Shown piece by piece: positions 36,667 through 45,215 of a stretch of DNA of 64,000 nt. The translations under genes were made by a program, and so were the position numbers. The stretch is from Halomonas sp. A11-A (GTDB lineage Bacteria > Pseudomonadota > Gammaproteobacteria > Pseudomonadales > Halomonadaceae). Positions within the stretch are counted from its first letter, which is position 1; each line of letters starts with the position of its first letter. The notes beneath the pieces were generated by a model, which worked only from the letters and a program-made list of their open reading frames with translations, had not been told where the DNA came from and did not search any database. The stretch lies in contig NZ_QGTM01000010.1 of assembly GCF_003182195.1 (NCBI RefSeq), positions 22,803-86,802 of the forward strand, written 5' to 3'.

Positions 36667-37346
36667 ACGCTGGACGACGCTTCCACTTTACCCTCCTGCG
36701 CCTGGCCGCCATGCTGCTTGTCGCCGGCCTCGGCGGCCTGTTCGCCATCGCCGCCCTGGCCGCGGGCGACGAGACCGTCACCGACCCGGCGGTGGTCCGG
36801 CTCCAGGCCCGCTGGGCCGAGATCCGCTACGAACTGCCGGACGACCAGCATGCCAGGGCCCTGGCCGCGCTGGGCGACGAGGCCGAACGCCAGCTGGCCG
36901 AAGCCCCCGACTCCGCCGAGCGGCTGATCTGGGCCGGCATCGTGCGCTCCAGCCAGGCCGGCGCCGAGGGCGGGCTGGGGGCGCTCGGCCTGGTCAAGCA
37001 GGCGCGCCGTCACCTGGAGGCCGCCCTGGCGCTGGACCCGCTGGCGCTGGAGGGCTCCGCCTATACGAGCCTCGGGGCGCTCTACTATCAGGTACCGGGC
37101 TGGCCGCTCGGCTTCGGCGACGACGACAAGGCCGAGTGGCACCTCAGGCGGGCGCTGGCCATCGACCCCGACGGGCTCGACAGCCTCTACTTCTGGGGCG
37201 ACTATCTGCACCAGCAGGGTCGCGACGCCGAGGCGCGCCAGGCCCTGGAGAAGGCCCTACAGGCGCCGCCCCGACCCGGCCGCGAGCTCGCCGATGCCGG
37301 CCGCCGCGAGGAGATCCGCCACCTGCTGTCACGACTGGAGAAATGA
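36663..37346 (+). CDS. Membrane-anchored TPR-like protein
   Basis: A 227-residue protein with one N-terminal hydrophobic span (LLRLAAMLLVAGLGGLFAIAALA), then helical repeats: ARRHLEAALALDPLALEG, AEWHLRRALAIDPDGLDS and EARQALEKALQ, each with the TPR spacing. It is probably periplasmic, either lipid-anchored by the helix or released. It overlaps the SDR gene (ATGA) and precedes the regulator by seven bases, but its role is not clear. Confidence 0.8.
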   Translation: MNAGRRFHFTLLRLAAMLLVAGLGGLFAIAALAAGDETVTDPAVVRLQARWAEIRYELPDDQHARALAALGDEAERQLAEAPDSAERLIWAGIVRSSQAGAEGGLGALGLVKQARRHLEAALALDPLALEGSAYTSLGALYYQVPGWPLGFGDDDKAEWHLRRALAIDPDGLDSLYFWGDYLHQQGRDAEARQALEKALQAPPRPGRELADAGRREEIRHLLSRLEK

Positions 37347-37353
37347 CGACCCG

Positions 37354-38034
37354 ATGCGCATCCTGCTGGTCGAGGATGACCCGAGCCTGGCCTCGGGCAT
37401 CCGCCTGGCCCTCAAGCCCGAGCACTACACCGTGGACCACCTCGCCGACGGCGCCATGGCGCGGGCCGCCCTGCAGGGCGACGAACCCTTCGACGCGGTG
37501 ATCCTCGACCTGGGCCTGCCCGGGCTCGATGGCATGCGGGTGCTGGAGGGCGCACGGCGCGACGGCAACCGGGTGCCGGTGCTGGTCCTCACCGCCCGGG
37601 ACGCCGTGGACGACCGCATCAAGGGCCTCGACGCCGGCGCCGACGACTACCTGGTCAAGCCCTTCGAGGTGGCCGAGCTCAAGGCGCGACTGCGCGCCCT
37701 GCTGCGCCGCAGCCAGGGCCAGGCGAGCCCGCTGCTGGAGTGTCGCGGCATCCGCCTCGACCCCGCCAGCCGGGAGGTGAGCTACCAGGGCGAGGCGATC
37801 GTCCTGTCCCGCCGCGAGTTCACCCTGCTCCAGGAGTTCATGGGACACCCGGGGCGGGTCTTCACCCGGGACACCCTGACCCGGCTGGTCTACGGCTGGG
37901 AGGAGGACGTGGAGAGCAACGCCATCGAGGTGCATGTCCACCACCTGCGCCGCAAGTTCTTTCCGGGGCTGATCCGCACGGTGCGCGGCATCGGCTACGT
38001 GCTGGACCGCGCCCCCCGGGAGGCCGAGGCGTGA
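37354..38034 (+). CDS. OmpR-family response regulator, PmrA/QseB-like
   Basis: A 226-residue regulator: VEDD, phospho-acceptor Asp in VILDLGLPGLDG, KPFE, and a winged helix with SNAIEVHVHHLRRKFF and RTVRGIGYVLD, the layout of the PmrA/QseB subgroup. Boxes of the CTTAA-N6-CTTAA type occur before its own operon and four neighbours (32965, 39451, 41945, 42660, 42763), so it is likely autoregulated and local in scope. The gene overlaps the kinase gene (GTGA). Confidence 0.9.
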   Translation: MRILLVEDDPSLASGIRLALKPEHYTVDHLADGAMARAALQGDEPFDAVILDLGLPGLDGMRVLEGARRDGNRVPVLVLTARDAVDDRIKGLDAGADDYLVKPFEVAELKARLRALLRRSQGQASPLLECRGIRLDPASREVSYQGEAIVLSRREFTLLQEFMGHPGRVFTRDTLTRLVYGWEEDVESNAIEVHVHHLRRKFFPGLIRTVRGIGYVLDRAPREAEA

Positions 38035-39431
38035 CCTCCATCCGGCGCCGCACCCTGGGGCTGGTGCTGCTGGTGTTCGGGGTCAGCATTCTGGCCATCG
38101 GCCTGGTCAGCTACCGCTACGCCGCCCACGAGATCGAGGAGCTCTACGACGCCAGCCTGGCCCAGAACGCCCGCCTGCTGGAGGGGCTGATCCAGGCGCC
38201 GCTGCCGGAGGCGCAGCGCGAGGCGCTGCTCGCCAGCCTGGAGAGCGCCCTGGCGCGCGCCGACCAGTCGGACAAGGACCTGCCCGGCCACCGCTACGAG
38301 AGCAAGCTGGCCTTCCAGCTGTGGGAGGGGGAGCGGCTGCTGCTGCGCTCGGCCAGCGCCCCGCCCGAGCCCTTCACCGAGGCGCCACCCGGCTACGCCA
38401 GCAGCCGGGTGGCGGACCACGACTGGCGGGTCTATGTGCTGGACGTGGCCGCGTCGTCGCGGCGTATCATGGTCGCCGAGCGCGACGATGTGCGCGGCGA
38501 GCTGACTCGCGCCGTGGCCCTGCGCACCCTGCTGCCGGACCTGGTCGGCCTGCCGCTGCTGGCGCTGCTGCTGTGGTGGGCCACCGGCCGGGGGCTGCGC
38601 CCGCTGTCGCGGCTGGCGGCGGCGATCCGCCAGCGCGACCCCCACAACCTGCAGCCTCTGGTGATGCGCCCCCTGCCCCGGGAGCTGGACACCATCGTCG
38701 GCGCCCTGAATCGGCTGCTGGAGCGCATCCGCCGGCTGCGGGTGCGCGAGAAGCGCTTCATCGCCGACGCCGCCCACGAGCTGCGCACCCCGCTGGCGGT
38801 ACTCGACCTGCACGCCCAGAACGCCCTGGCCGCCGAGGACCCCGCCGACCGGCGCGAGGCGCTGGAGGAGCTGCGCAGCGGCGTGGCCAGGGCCACCCGG
38901 CTGGTCACCCAGTTGCTGACCCTGGCGCGCCTGGAGCCCGAGGAGGAGGAGCAGGAGGCGGGCGCCCGGGTCGACGGCGACCTGCTGGCCGAGGTGCGCG
39001 AAGCGCTGGCCGAGCTCTCGCCGCTGGCGGTGGAGCGCGACCAGACGCTGGATCTCGCCGCCGACGAGGGCAGCGACTGGCGGCTGGCGACCGAGCCGGG
39101 CGCCATCGCCACCCTGGTGCAGAACCTGGTCGGCAACGCCCTGCGCTACACCCCGGACGGGGGCCAGGTGACGGTGACCCTGGCGGCCGACGACGCCCGG
39201 CTGATACTGAGCGTGGACGACCAGGGCCCGGGGATTCCCGCCGCGGAGCGCGAGCGCGTCACCGAGCGCTTCCATCGCGCGGGTGCCGGGGCCGGCGCCG
39301 GCCTGGGGCTCTCCATCGTCGAGCGCCTGCTGGCCCGCCACGGCGGCACACTCCGCCTGGAGGAGGCACCCGGTGGCGGCCTGCGCGCGGTGGCGACGCT
39401 GCCGCGGGCCGACAAGGCCAGCCGGGCCTGA
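38031..39431 (+). CDS. Sensor histidine kinase, PmrB/QseC-like
   Basis: A 466-residue kinase that starts with GTG overlapping the regulator stop. Spans at about 9-29 and 168-188 flank a periplasmic domain typical of two-component sensor kinase N-termini. The H-box is DAAHELRTPLAVL; the ATPase part shows NLVGNALRYTPDGG, DDQGPGIP and GLGLSIVERLL. It likely senses envelope conditions such as cationic peptides or metal ions; the ligand is inferred, not seen. Confidence 0.9.
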   Translation: MTSIRRRTLGLVLLVFGVSILAIGLVSYRYAAHEIEELYDASLAQNARLLEGLIQAPLPEAQREALLASLESALARADQSDKDLPGHRYESKLAFQLWEGERLLLRSASAPPEPFTEAPPGYASSRVADHDWRVYVLDVAASSRRIMVAERDDVRGELTRAVALRTLLPDLVGLPLLALLLWWATGRGLRPLSRLAAAIRQRDPHNLQPLVMRPLPRELDTIVGALNRLLERIRRLRVREKRFIADAAHELRTPLAVLDLHAQNALAAEDPADRREALEELRSGVARATRLVTQLLTLARLEPEEEEQEAGARVDGDLLAEVREALAELSPLAVERDQTLDLAADEGSDWRLATEPGAIATLVQNLVGNALRYTPDGGQVTVTLAADDARLILSVDDQGPGIPAAERERVTERFHRAGAGAGAGLGLSIVERLLARHGGTLRLEEAPGGGLRAVATLPRADKASRA

Positions 39432-39450
39432 CACCTGCTCGTGAGCGGGT

Positions 39451-39467
39451 TATAAGGGTTCGTTAAG
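39451..39467 (+). promoter_or_regulatory. PmrA/QseB-type box before eptA
   Basis: TATAAG-GGTTC-GTTAAG lies 44 bases before the eptA ATG, in the gap after the kinase gene. The second half-site is exact, the first has one difference from TTTAAG. Confidence 0.6.
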
Positions 39468-39510
39468 GCGGGTCCCTCAGCATGGCTGCGTTGCCTTTCC
39501 GGACGCCACC

Positions 39511-41223
39511 ATGACACCCCTCGACACTCGCCCTCTCGACCGGCCCATGAGTCTTCCCCCCATGCCTGAGTCCACTCGCTCTCCCCTGGAACGCTTCCTG
39601 CGGTTCCGCTCGAGGCTGCCGGCACTTTCCCCCCAGGCCCTGACCCTGTTCGCCTGCCTGGGCTTCACGCTCTTCTACAACCGGCGCTTCTGGTCGGCGG
39701 TGATCGCGGCCGAGCCGCCCGGCGGGCTTGGCGACTGGGGGCAGCTGGTCGGCTACGGCGTGGTGATGACCGCCCTTCATCTGGGGGTCTTCCTGCCGCT
39801 GGTCGGCCGCATAACCGTCAAGCCGCTGCTGACCGCCCTGGTGCTGGTCGCCGCCGCGGTCAGCTATTTCACCGGCCACTACGGCACCTACTTCGATACC
39901 CACATGATCGATAACGTGCTGCAGACGGATACCCGGGAGGCCGGGGAGCTGCTTACCCCGGGCCTGGCGCTCTATCTGCTGCTGTTCGGCCTGCTGCCAC
40001 TGTCACTGGTATGGGGCTGGCCGCTACGCCGGCGCAGCTGGCAGCACGGCCTGGGGGCCGGCGCACTGTGGTGGCTGGGTAGTGTCATCGTGCTCGCCGG
40101 GGCGCTGCTGCTCTCGTTCCAGAGCCTCTCCTCACTGATGCGCAACCATCACGAACTGCGTTATCTGGTGACACCGGGCAATGCCATTATCTCCACCGGC
40201 CAGGTAATGGCGGCGCCGCCGCCACTGCCCGAGGAGCGCCTGCCCATCGGCGAGGATGCACGACGCCTGCCGAGCGCCGACGGCACGCCACGGCTGCTGG
40301 TGCTGGTGGTCGGCGAGACGGTGCGCGCCGCCAACTGGGGGCTGTCCGGCTATGCCCGGCAGACCACCCCGCGGCTGGCCGAGCGAGATGTCATCAACTT
40401 CCGTGAGGTGGCCAGCTGCGGCACCAGTACCGCCGTCTCGCTGCCCTGCCTGTTTTCCCCGCAGGGGCGAGCCGACTACGACGAGCGCTTCACCCGCAGC
40501 CACGAGTCGCTGCTGGACGTGGTGCAGCGCGCCGGCTATCGCGTGGAGTGGATCGACAACCAGTCGGGCTGCAAGGGGGTCTGCGACGGCGTGGAGCGAG
40601 CGTCACCGACGCCTGGCGATTACCCCGGGCTGTGCGAGGCGAGCGGCTGCCTCGATGGCGTGCTGGTCGAGGAGCTGGCAAGGCGCATCGGCGCGATAGG
40701 CGAGGATACGGTGATCGTGCTGCACATGCTGGGCAACCACGGCCCGAGCTACTTCCAGCGCTACCCGGAGAGCTTCCGGGCCTTCACCCCCACCTGCGAG
40801 TCGGCCGATCTGGCCCAGTGTGCCCCGGAGGCGATCGTGAACAGCTACGACAATGCGCTCCTGTATACCGACAGCGTGCTGGACGGGATCATCGGCGTAC
40901 TGGAGGAGAGCCAGCCCCTGGCCACGGCCATGCTGTATGTCTCCGACCACGGGGAGTCGCTGGGCGAGAAGGGGATCTACCTGCATGGCCTGCCCTATGC
41001 CATCGCCCCCGAGGAGCAGACTCGGGTGCCGATGATGTGGTGGGCCTCCGAGGGTTTCCTGAATAGCCAGCAACTGAGCAACGACTGCCTCGCCGCCCGG
41101 CGCGACGCCTCACTGAGCCATGCCCACCTGTTCCATTCGCTGCTGGGGCTGCTCGGCGTGCAGAGCGAGGTCCGCCAAGACGCCCTGGACCTGGCAGCCA
41201 ACTGCCGCGCCCCGGAGGACTGA
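39511..41223 (+). CDS. eptA: Lipid A phosphoethanolamine transferase
   Basis: A 570-residue inner-membrane enzyme of the EptA/MCR family that adds phosphoethanolamine to lipid A and lowers binding of cationic peptides such as polymyxin. Five N-terminal membrane spans lead to the periplasmic sulfatase-fold domain. The nucleophile Thr is in VGETVRAANWGLSGY; metal ligands fit HMLGNHGPSYFQRYP and SDHGESLGE. Six or more paired cysteines (SCGTSTAVSLPC, GCKGVCDG, CESADLAQC) form the usual disulfides. Start uncertain: ATGs at 39547 and 39562 are also possible. Confidence 0.92.
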   Translation: MTPLDTRPLDRPMSLPPMPESTRSPLERFLRFRSRLPALSPQALTLFACLGFTLFYNRRFWSAVIAAEPPGGLGDWGQLVGYGVVMTALHLGVFLPLVGRITVKPLLTALVLVAAAVSYFTGHYGTYFDTHMIDNVLQTDTREAGELLTPGLALYLLLFGLLPLSLVWGWPLRRRSWQHGLGAGALWWLGSVIVLAGALLLSFQSLSSLMRNHHELRYLVTPGNAIISTGQVMAAPPPLPEERLPIGEDARRLPSADGTPRLLVLVVGETVRAANWGLSGYARQTTPRLAERDVINFREVASCGTSTAVSLPCLFSPQGRADYDERFTRSHESLLDVVQRAGYRVEWIDNQSGCKGVCDGVERASPTPGDYPGLCEASGCLDGVLVEELARRIGAIGEDTVIVLHMLGNHGPSYFQRYPESFRAFTPTCESADLAQCAPEAIVNSYDNALLYTDSVLDGIIGVLEESQPLATAMLYVSDHGESLGEKGIYLHGLPYAIAPEEQTRVPMMWWASEGFLNSQQLSNDCLAARRDASLSHAHLFHSLLGLLGVQSEVRQDALDLAANCRAPED

Positions 41224-41266
41224 GCCCCCGGGACGCGATCATAGCGTCGTGATCAGGCCACCGGGC

Positions 41267-41875
41267 TCACAGCTCGTGGCCGGTCACCACCCGACAGATA
41301 TCGGCGAAGCTGTGCGCCAGGGGCACACCCGGCGCGGCCCTGTCGCCGGCTCCCATCGCGCGGCGGATGTCGGCCGCCGAGACCAGGCCGCGAATCCACT
41401 CCTGCCCCTGGTTGTCACGCTCGGTCACCAGCAGGTGCTGGTCGGCCATCGACTCCAGTGACAGCAGCAGGTCCTCGATGGTAAGCGAGGCAAGCTGCTC
41501 CAGCGACATGGCCGCCAGCTTGTGCCAGGGGGTCATGATCATGCCCACAGTGATCTCGTCACGGGGCAGGTCGCGCTCTTGCATGGCGAGCGTGATGCGC
41601 CGGTCGCCGATCACCTCCCGAGCGGTCAACGCCCCGAGGCAGTGCCTCTGCTCGTCGATGACCAGCAGCAGGCGAATGCCTCCAAAGCGCATGATCAGGT
41701 GCGCCTCGTCGACGCCGACCTCCGCATCGATGGTGCGTGGCATCAGCTGAGAGAAGTCGGTGAGCACCTCGAGAGCGGAACTCGATGCGCTCAGCCGCGG
41801 ACGGTACGGGGTAACCAGCGACGGCGGGGCCGCGAGCTGGCGAAGCGGCTTGTGGGAAAGGTGCAGGGTGTTCAT
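41267..41875 (-). CDS. CBS-domain pair protein
   Basis: A 202-residue soluble protein with two CBS motifs: DEAHLIMRFGGIRLLLVIDEQRHCLGALTARE-like (about 55-90) and a second ending QEWIRGLVSAADIRRAMG (about 150-180). CBS pairs bind adenyl nucleotides and regulate partners; none is fused here. GAGGAG precedes the ATG. A perfect CTTAAG-N5-CTTAAG box lies 70 bases upstream, placing it in the local regulon. Confidence 0.82.
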   Translation of the reverse strand: MNTLHLSHKPLRQLAAPPSLVTPYRPRLSASSSALEVLTDFSQLMPRTIDAEVGVDEAHLIMRFGGIRLLLVIDEQRHCLGALTAREVIGDRRITLAMQERDLPRDEITVGMIMTPWHKLAAMSLEQLASLTIEDLLLSLESMADQHLLVTERDNQGQEWIRGLVSAADIRRAMGAGDRAAPGVPLAHSFADICRVVTGHEL

Positions 41876-41944
41876 GGGAGGAACTCCTCATCAGGGTAAG
41901 CGGGGTGCCAATGGCACCTCTCGCCCCCAGGCTTTCAGAGCTCG

Positions 41945-41961
41945 CTTAAGGCAGGCTTAAG
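41945..41961 (-). promoter_or_regulatory. Perfect PmrA/QseB-type box before the CBS gene
   Basis: CTTAAG-GCAGG-CTTAAG, both half-sites exact, 70 bases from the CBS gene start. It is the best of five such boxes in this region. Confidence 0.75.
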
Positions 41962-42079
41962 CCGGCGATACACCCGGCCTCGCGTGGGGCCTCCCTGTCT
42001 GTCCATCACGTCCTGTCCCCAGACCGGCGCAGCGGCGCCACACGACCGTGAACGTCGCTGGGTGGCGCCGCTGCCTGGC

Positions 42080-42598
42080 TTAGGCCATGCGTTTCAGGGT
42101 GTTGTCATGCAGCCAGAACTGGTGGGCCAGGCTGGCCAGCACGTGCACGCCGATCAGCAGCCACAGCAGGTTAGCCAGCACCTCGTGGGTCTCCTCGGCG
42201 GCCTCCTCCAGCCACTCGATCTCCGCCCCCGGGGCGAACAGTGGCAGCCCGAAGAACTCCACGCCGTGGCCGCTGCCCAGGGCGGCGAGCAGGCCGCTCG
42301 CGGGGATCAGCAGCATCGCCGCATAGAGCGCCAGGTGCCCCAGCCGTGCCGCCCACTTCCAGTGCGCATGGGCCTCGAGCCTGCCGTGGTTCACCCCGCG
42401 CCACAGCAGCCGGAACACCAGCAGCCCCAGCAGCAGCAGCCCGACGCTCCTATGCAGCGACATCGCCTCCCGCTCGCTCATCCCGAAGAGCTCCGCCAGC
42501 CACTCCGTGCCGAGCATCAGGATCAGCAGCACGGCCATGCCCCAGTGAAGCGCCCGTGAGACGGCGCCGTAACGTTGTGCGGAATCCAGCCAGTTCAT
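42080..42598 (-). CDS. Cytochrome b561
   Basis: A 172-residue four-helix membrane cytochrome. Haem-ligand histidines fit SRALHWGMAVL, LHRSVGLLLLGL, LGHLALYAAM and IGVHVLASLAHQF. Bacterial b561 proteins move electrons from quinol, for example to superoxide. It begins MNWLDSAQRYGAVSR as usual. A weak box at 42660 lies upstream. Confidence 0.9.
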   Translation of the reverse strand: MNWLDSAQRYGAVSRALHWGMAVLLILMLGTEWLAELFGMSEREAMSLHRSVGLLLLGLLVFRLLWRGVNHGRLEAHAHWKWAARLGHLALYAAMLLIPASGLLAALGSGHGVEFFGLPLFAPGAEIEWLEEAAEETHEVLANLLWLLIGVHVLASLAHQFWLHDNTLKRMA

Positions 42599-42659
42599 GT
42601 CGTCATCCTCCTCGTTCGATGGACAACGACAGTCTTACGCCAGCGCGGCTGTCAGGAAC

Positions 42660-42676
42660 CTTAACGCCCCGTTCAT
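42660..42676 (-). promoter_or_regulatory. Weak PmrA/QseB-type box before cytochrome b561
   Basis: Plus-strand CTTAAC-GCCCC-GTTCAT, five and four of six bases matching the half-site, 62 bases before the gene start. It is the least certain member of the set. Confidence 0.4.
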
Positions 42677-42762
42677 GGGGCGTTCATCCTTGCATCACGC
42701 CGCCCATGACGGCTCCGAGCCGCGCAATCCGCAACGGCGGTGTCACACGCCGGTCATGCCGC

Positions 42763-42779
42763 CGTAAGCCATCCTTAAG
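42763..42779 (+). promoter_or_regulatory. PmrA/QseB-type box before the small membrane ORF
   Basis: CGTAAG-CCATC-CTTAAG, the second half-site exact and the first with one or two changes, 53 bases before the ATG at 42833. Confidence 0.6.
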
Positions 42780-42832
42780 GAAGGGGCGCCACAGTCGGAG
42801 GTGATGACCGATCCCTGACGCGAGGCAACGCC

Positions 42833-43111
42833 ATGACCCGGAGCGCAACGCTGTTACTCGATGCCACCCCCATCACCGAGACTCGCGCCATCCTGCCGCT
42901 ACTGCTCGCCGGCCTGGCGCTGCTGGCACTTGGCGTGCTGGCCGCCGGCTGGGATCCCGTGGAGCTGCCCATGGGCCTGGTCGCCCTGGGGGCCGCAACG
43001 GCCGTCCTGATGGGCCCCGAACCGTGGCGGGGCGAGGAAGCGCTGGAGGCCACCAACTGCCTGGTGCTGGCCAGCCTGATCACCCTGGTGGGCTTCCACC
43101 TGCTGGGCTGA
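42833..43111 (+). CDS. Small membrane protein of unknown family
   Basis: A 92-residue ORF with three hydrophobic spans: ILPLLLAGLALLALGVLAAGW, MGLVALGAATAVLMG and CLVLASLITLVGFHLLG. GAGG precedes the ATG at usable distance and a regulator box lies upstream, which argues it is real. I do not recognise the family. The cytosolic or periplasmic loop between spans two and three is acidic (GEEALEATN). Confidence 0.65.
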   Translation: MTRSATLLLDATPITETRAILPLLLAGLALLALGVLAAGWDPVELPMGLVALGAATAVLMGPEPWRGEEALEATNCLVLASLITLVGFHLLG

Positions 43112-43249
43112 GCCACCGCCCGAGAACTCGCTGCCCTCGCGGGTCGACCCGCAGGGCCAGGCGTGCCGACTCCTTTTCCATGATTATTCTCCTCGGTCGA
43201 TTAACATGGAACGTCAATGTGCGAACGACACGCAGCGAGGATCCCCGGC

Positions 43250-45004
43250 ATGGCACGCACCCCTCTGCCCTTCAAGCTCCCCGGCATCGCCACCGGCCTG
43301 CGCGCGGCCTGGCGAGACGGCTACGGCCTGGGCGACCTGCGTCGCGACGTCCTGGCCGGCCTGACCATCGGCACCGTGGCCGTGCCGCTCTCCATGGCCC
43401 TGGCCATCGCCACCGGCGTGCCCCCCCAGCACGGGCTCTACACGGCCATCGTCGCCGGCGCCATCATCGCGCTGACCGGCGGCTCACGCTTCAACGTCTC
43501 GGGGCCGACCGCGGCCTTCGTGGTCATCCTCTTCCCCATCGTCCAGCAGTACGGCCTGGGCGGCCTGCTGATTGCCACGATGATGGCGGGGCTGATCCTG
43601 GTGGCGCTGGGCCTCAGCGGCATGGGGCGGCTCATCCAGTATGTCCCCTATCCCGTGATACTGGGCTTCACCGCGGGGATCGCGGTGGTGATCGCGGTGC
43701 TGCAGGTGCCCGACTTCCTGGGGCTGGAGGCCGGCCCGCTGGGCGAGCACTTCGTCGACAACCTGGGGCGCATCCTCGCCGCCCTACCCAGCCTGAGCCC
43801 GCTGGAACTGGGGGTCGGCGCCTTCACCCTGGGCATCATGCTGCTCTGGCCGCGGCTGCAGCTGCCGATTCCGGCGCCCCTGATCGGGCTGGTCGTGGGT
43901 GCGCTGGCCGCCTATGCCGTCAACCACGGGATTGGCGACCCGAGCACGGGGAATCTGGTGGAGACCATCGCCTCGCGCTTCACCTGGGAGGCCCACGGCG
44001 AGGCGGGCGCGGGCATCCCCCCGATCGCCCCGAGCCTGGTGGCCCCCTGGCACCTGCCCGGCGCCGACGGCGACCCCCTGGTAGTGGATTTCGCGCTGAT
44101 TCGCGCCCTGCTGGGACCGGCGTTCGCCATCGCCATGCTGGGGGCCATCGAGTCCCTGCTCTGCGCGGTGGTCTCGGACGGCCTGACGCGCACCCGCCAC
44201 GACCCCAACGCCGAGCTGGTCGGCCAGGGGCTCGGCAACCTCGTCGCACCGCTGTTCGGCGGCATCACGGCCACCGCCGCCATCGCCAGGACCGCCACCA
44301 ATATCCGCAGCGGCGCCCGCTCGCCGATCGCGGCGGTGGTGCATGCGCTGGTGGTGCTGCTGGCGGTGGTCGCCCTGGCGGGGCTGCTGGGGCTGGTGCC
44401 GATGGCCGCGCTCGCGGCGCTGCTGTTCATCGTCGCCTGGAACATGAGCGAGGCCCGCCACTTCCTGCATACCCTGCGTTCGGCCCCGCCGGGCGACGTG
44501 GCCATCCTGGTGACCTGCTTCACCCTGACCGTGCTCTTCGACATGGTGCTGGCGGTAGCGGTGGGCATCGGCCTGGCCGCCGCCCTGTTCATCCGGCGCA
44601 TGTCGCTGCTGACGGAGACCCGCCGCGTCGATGCCGAATCGCCGGCCGCCAGCGGCGAACTGCCCGAGGCGGTCGCCCTCTACGATATCGATGGGCCGCT
44701 GTTCTTCGGCGCCGCCGAGAAGGCGCTCACCTCGCTGCACCTGGTGGCCCCGAAGGTAAGGGTCGTCATCCTCGACATGCACGACGTGCCAAGCATGGAC
44801 GGCACGGCGATCGTCGCCCTCAAGTCCCTGGTCGACGAGATGCATCGCGAAGGCGTCGGGCTGGTGATGGTCGGCCTGCCGGCGCGGATCATCGTCAAGC
44901 TGCGCCGCGCGGGGCTCCGCAAGACCGCCGGCCGGCTGACCTGGTGCCGCGAGCTGTCCCACGCCCGCGCCGTGGCGCGGCGCTGGCTCGACCGCGCCGG
45001 CTGA
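43250..45004 (+). CDS. SulP-family inorganic anion transporter
   Basis: A 584-residue transporter with the SulP core (LAGLTIGTVAVPLSMALAIATGVPPQHGLYTAI) of about 12 spans and a C-terminal STAS domain (AVALYDIDGPLFFGAAEKA, VVILDMHDVPSMDGTAIVAL). Family members carry sulfate, bicarbonate or dicarboxylates; no carbonic anhydrase is fused or adjacent, so the substrate is open. I chose ATG 43250 with CGAGGA before it; an in-frame ATG at 43217 exists. Confidence 0.9.
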   Translation: MARTPLPFKLPGIATGLRAAWRDGYGLGDLRRDVLAGLTIGTVAVPLSMALAIATGVPPQHGLYTAIVAGAIIALTGGSRFNVSGPTAAFVVILFPIVQQYGLGGLLIATMMAGLILVALGLSGMGRLIQYVPYPVILGFTAGIAVVIAVLQVPDFLGLEAGPLGEHFVDNLGRILAALPSLSPLELGVGAFTLGIMLLWPRLQLPIPAPLIGLVVGALAAYAVNHGIGDPSTGNLVETIASRFTWEAHGEAGAGIPPIAPSLVAPWHLPGADGDPLVVDFALIRALLGPAFAIAMLGAIESLLCAVVSDGLTRTRHDPNAELVGQGLGNLVAPLFGGITATAAIARTATNIRSGARSPIAAVVHALVVLLAVVALAGLLGLVPMAALAALLFIVAWNMSEARHFLHTLRSAPPGDVAILVTCFTLTVLFDMVLAVAVGIGLAAALFIRRMSLLTETRRVDAESPAASGELPEAVALYDIDGPLFFGAAEKALTSLHLVAPKVRVVILDMHDVPSMDGTAIVALKSLVDEMHREGVGLVMVGLPARIIVKLRRAGLRKTAGRLTWCRELSHARAVARRWLDRAG

Positions 45005-45081
45005 GGGAGGGCCGCGCCGATGGTGGGCATCGGCCGGCCCCGGGCCTTTACAGCGGCGCGGCGGCCGGGGATAGTGGCCCT

Positions 45082-45166
45082 GACGACAGGGGCGCCGCGG
45101 TGCAGAACCGCGGCTGAGAGGCACCCTTGGAACCTGACCCGGATAATGCCGGCGTAGGGAGTCGTG
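45082..45166 (+). promoter_or_regulatory. TPP riboswitch (thi box)
   Basis: The conserved TPP aptamer is clear: ACAGGGG at 45086, GGCTGAGAG near 45112, ACCCTTGGAACCTGA at 45123-45137 and GGATAATGCCGGCGTAGGGA at 45141-45160. CGAC (45084) and GTCG (45161) close helix P1. About 50 bases separate it from thiM, so thiamin diphosphate probably blocks translation or elongation there. Confidence 0.97.
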
Positions 45167-45215
45167 CGGTCCCGGCCCTGGCGCCTGCCCGCACCTCCCG
45201 CGCCCGGGAGGACGC

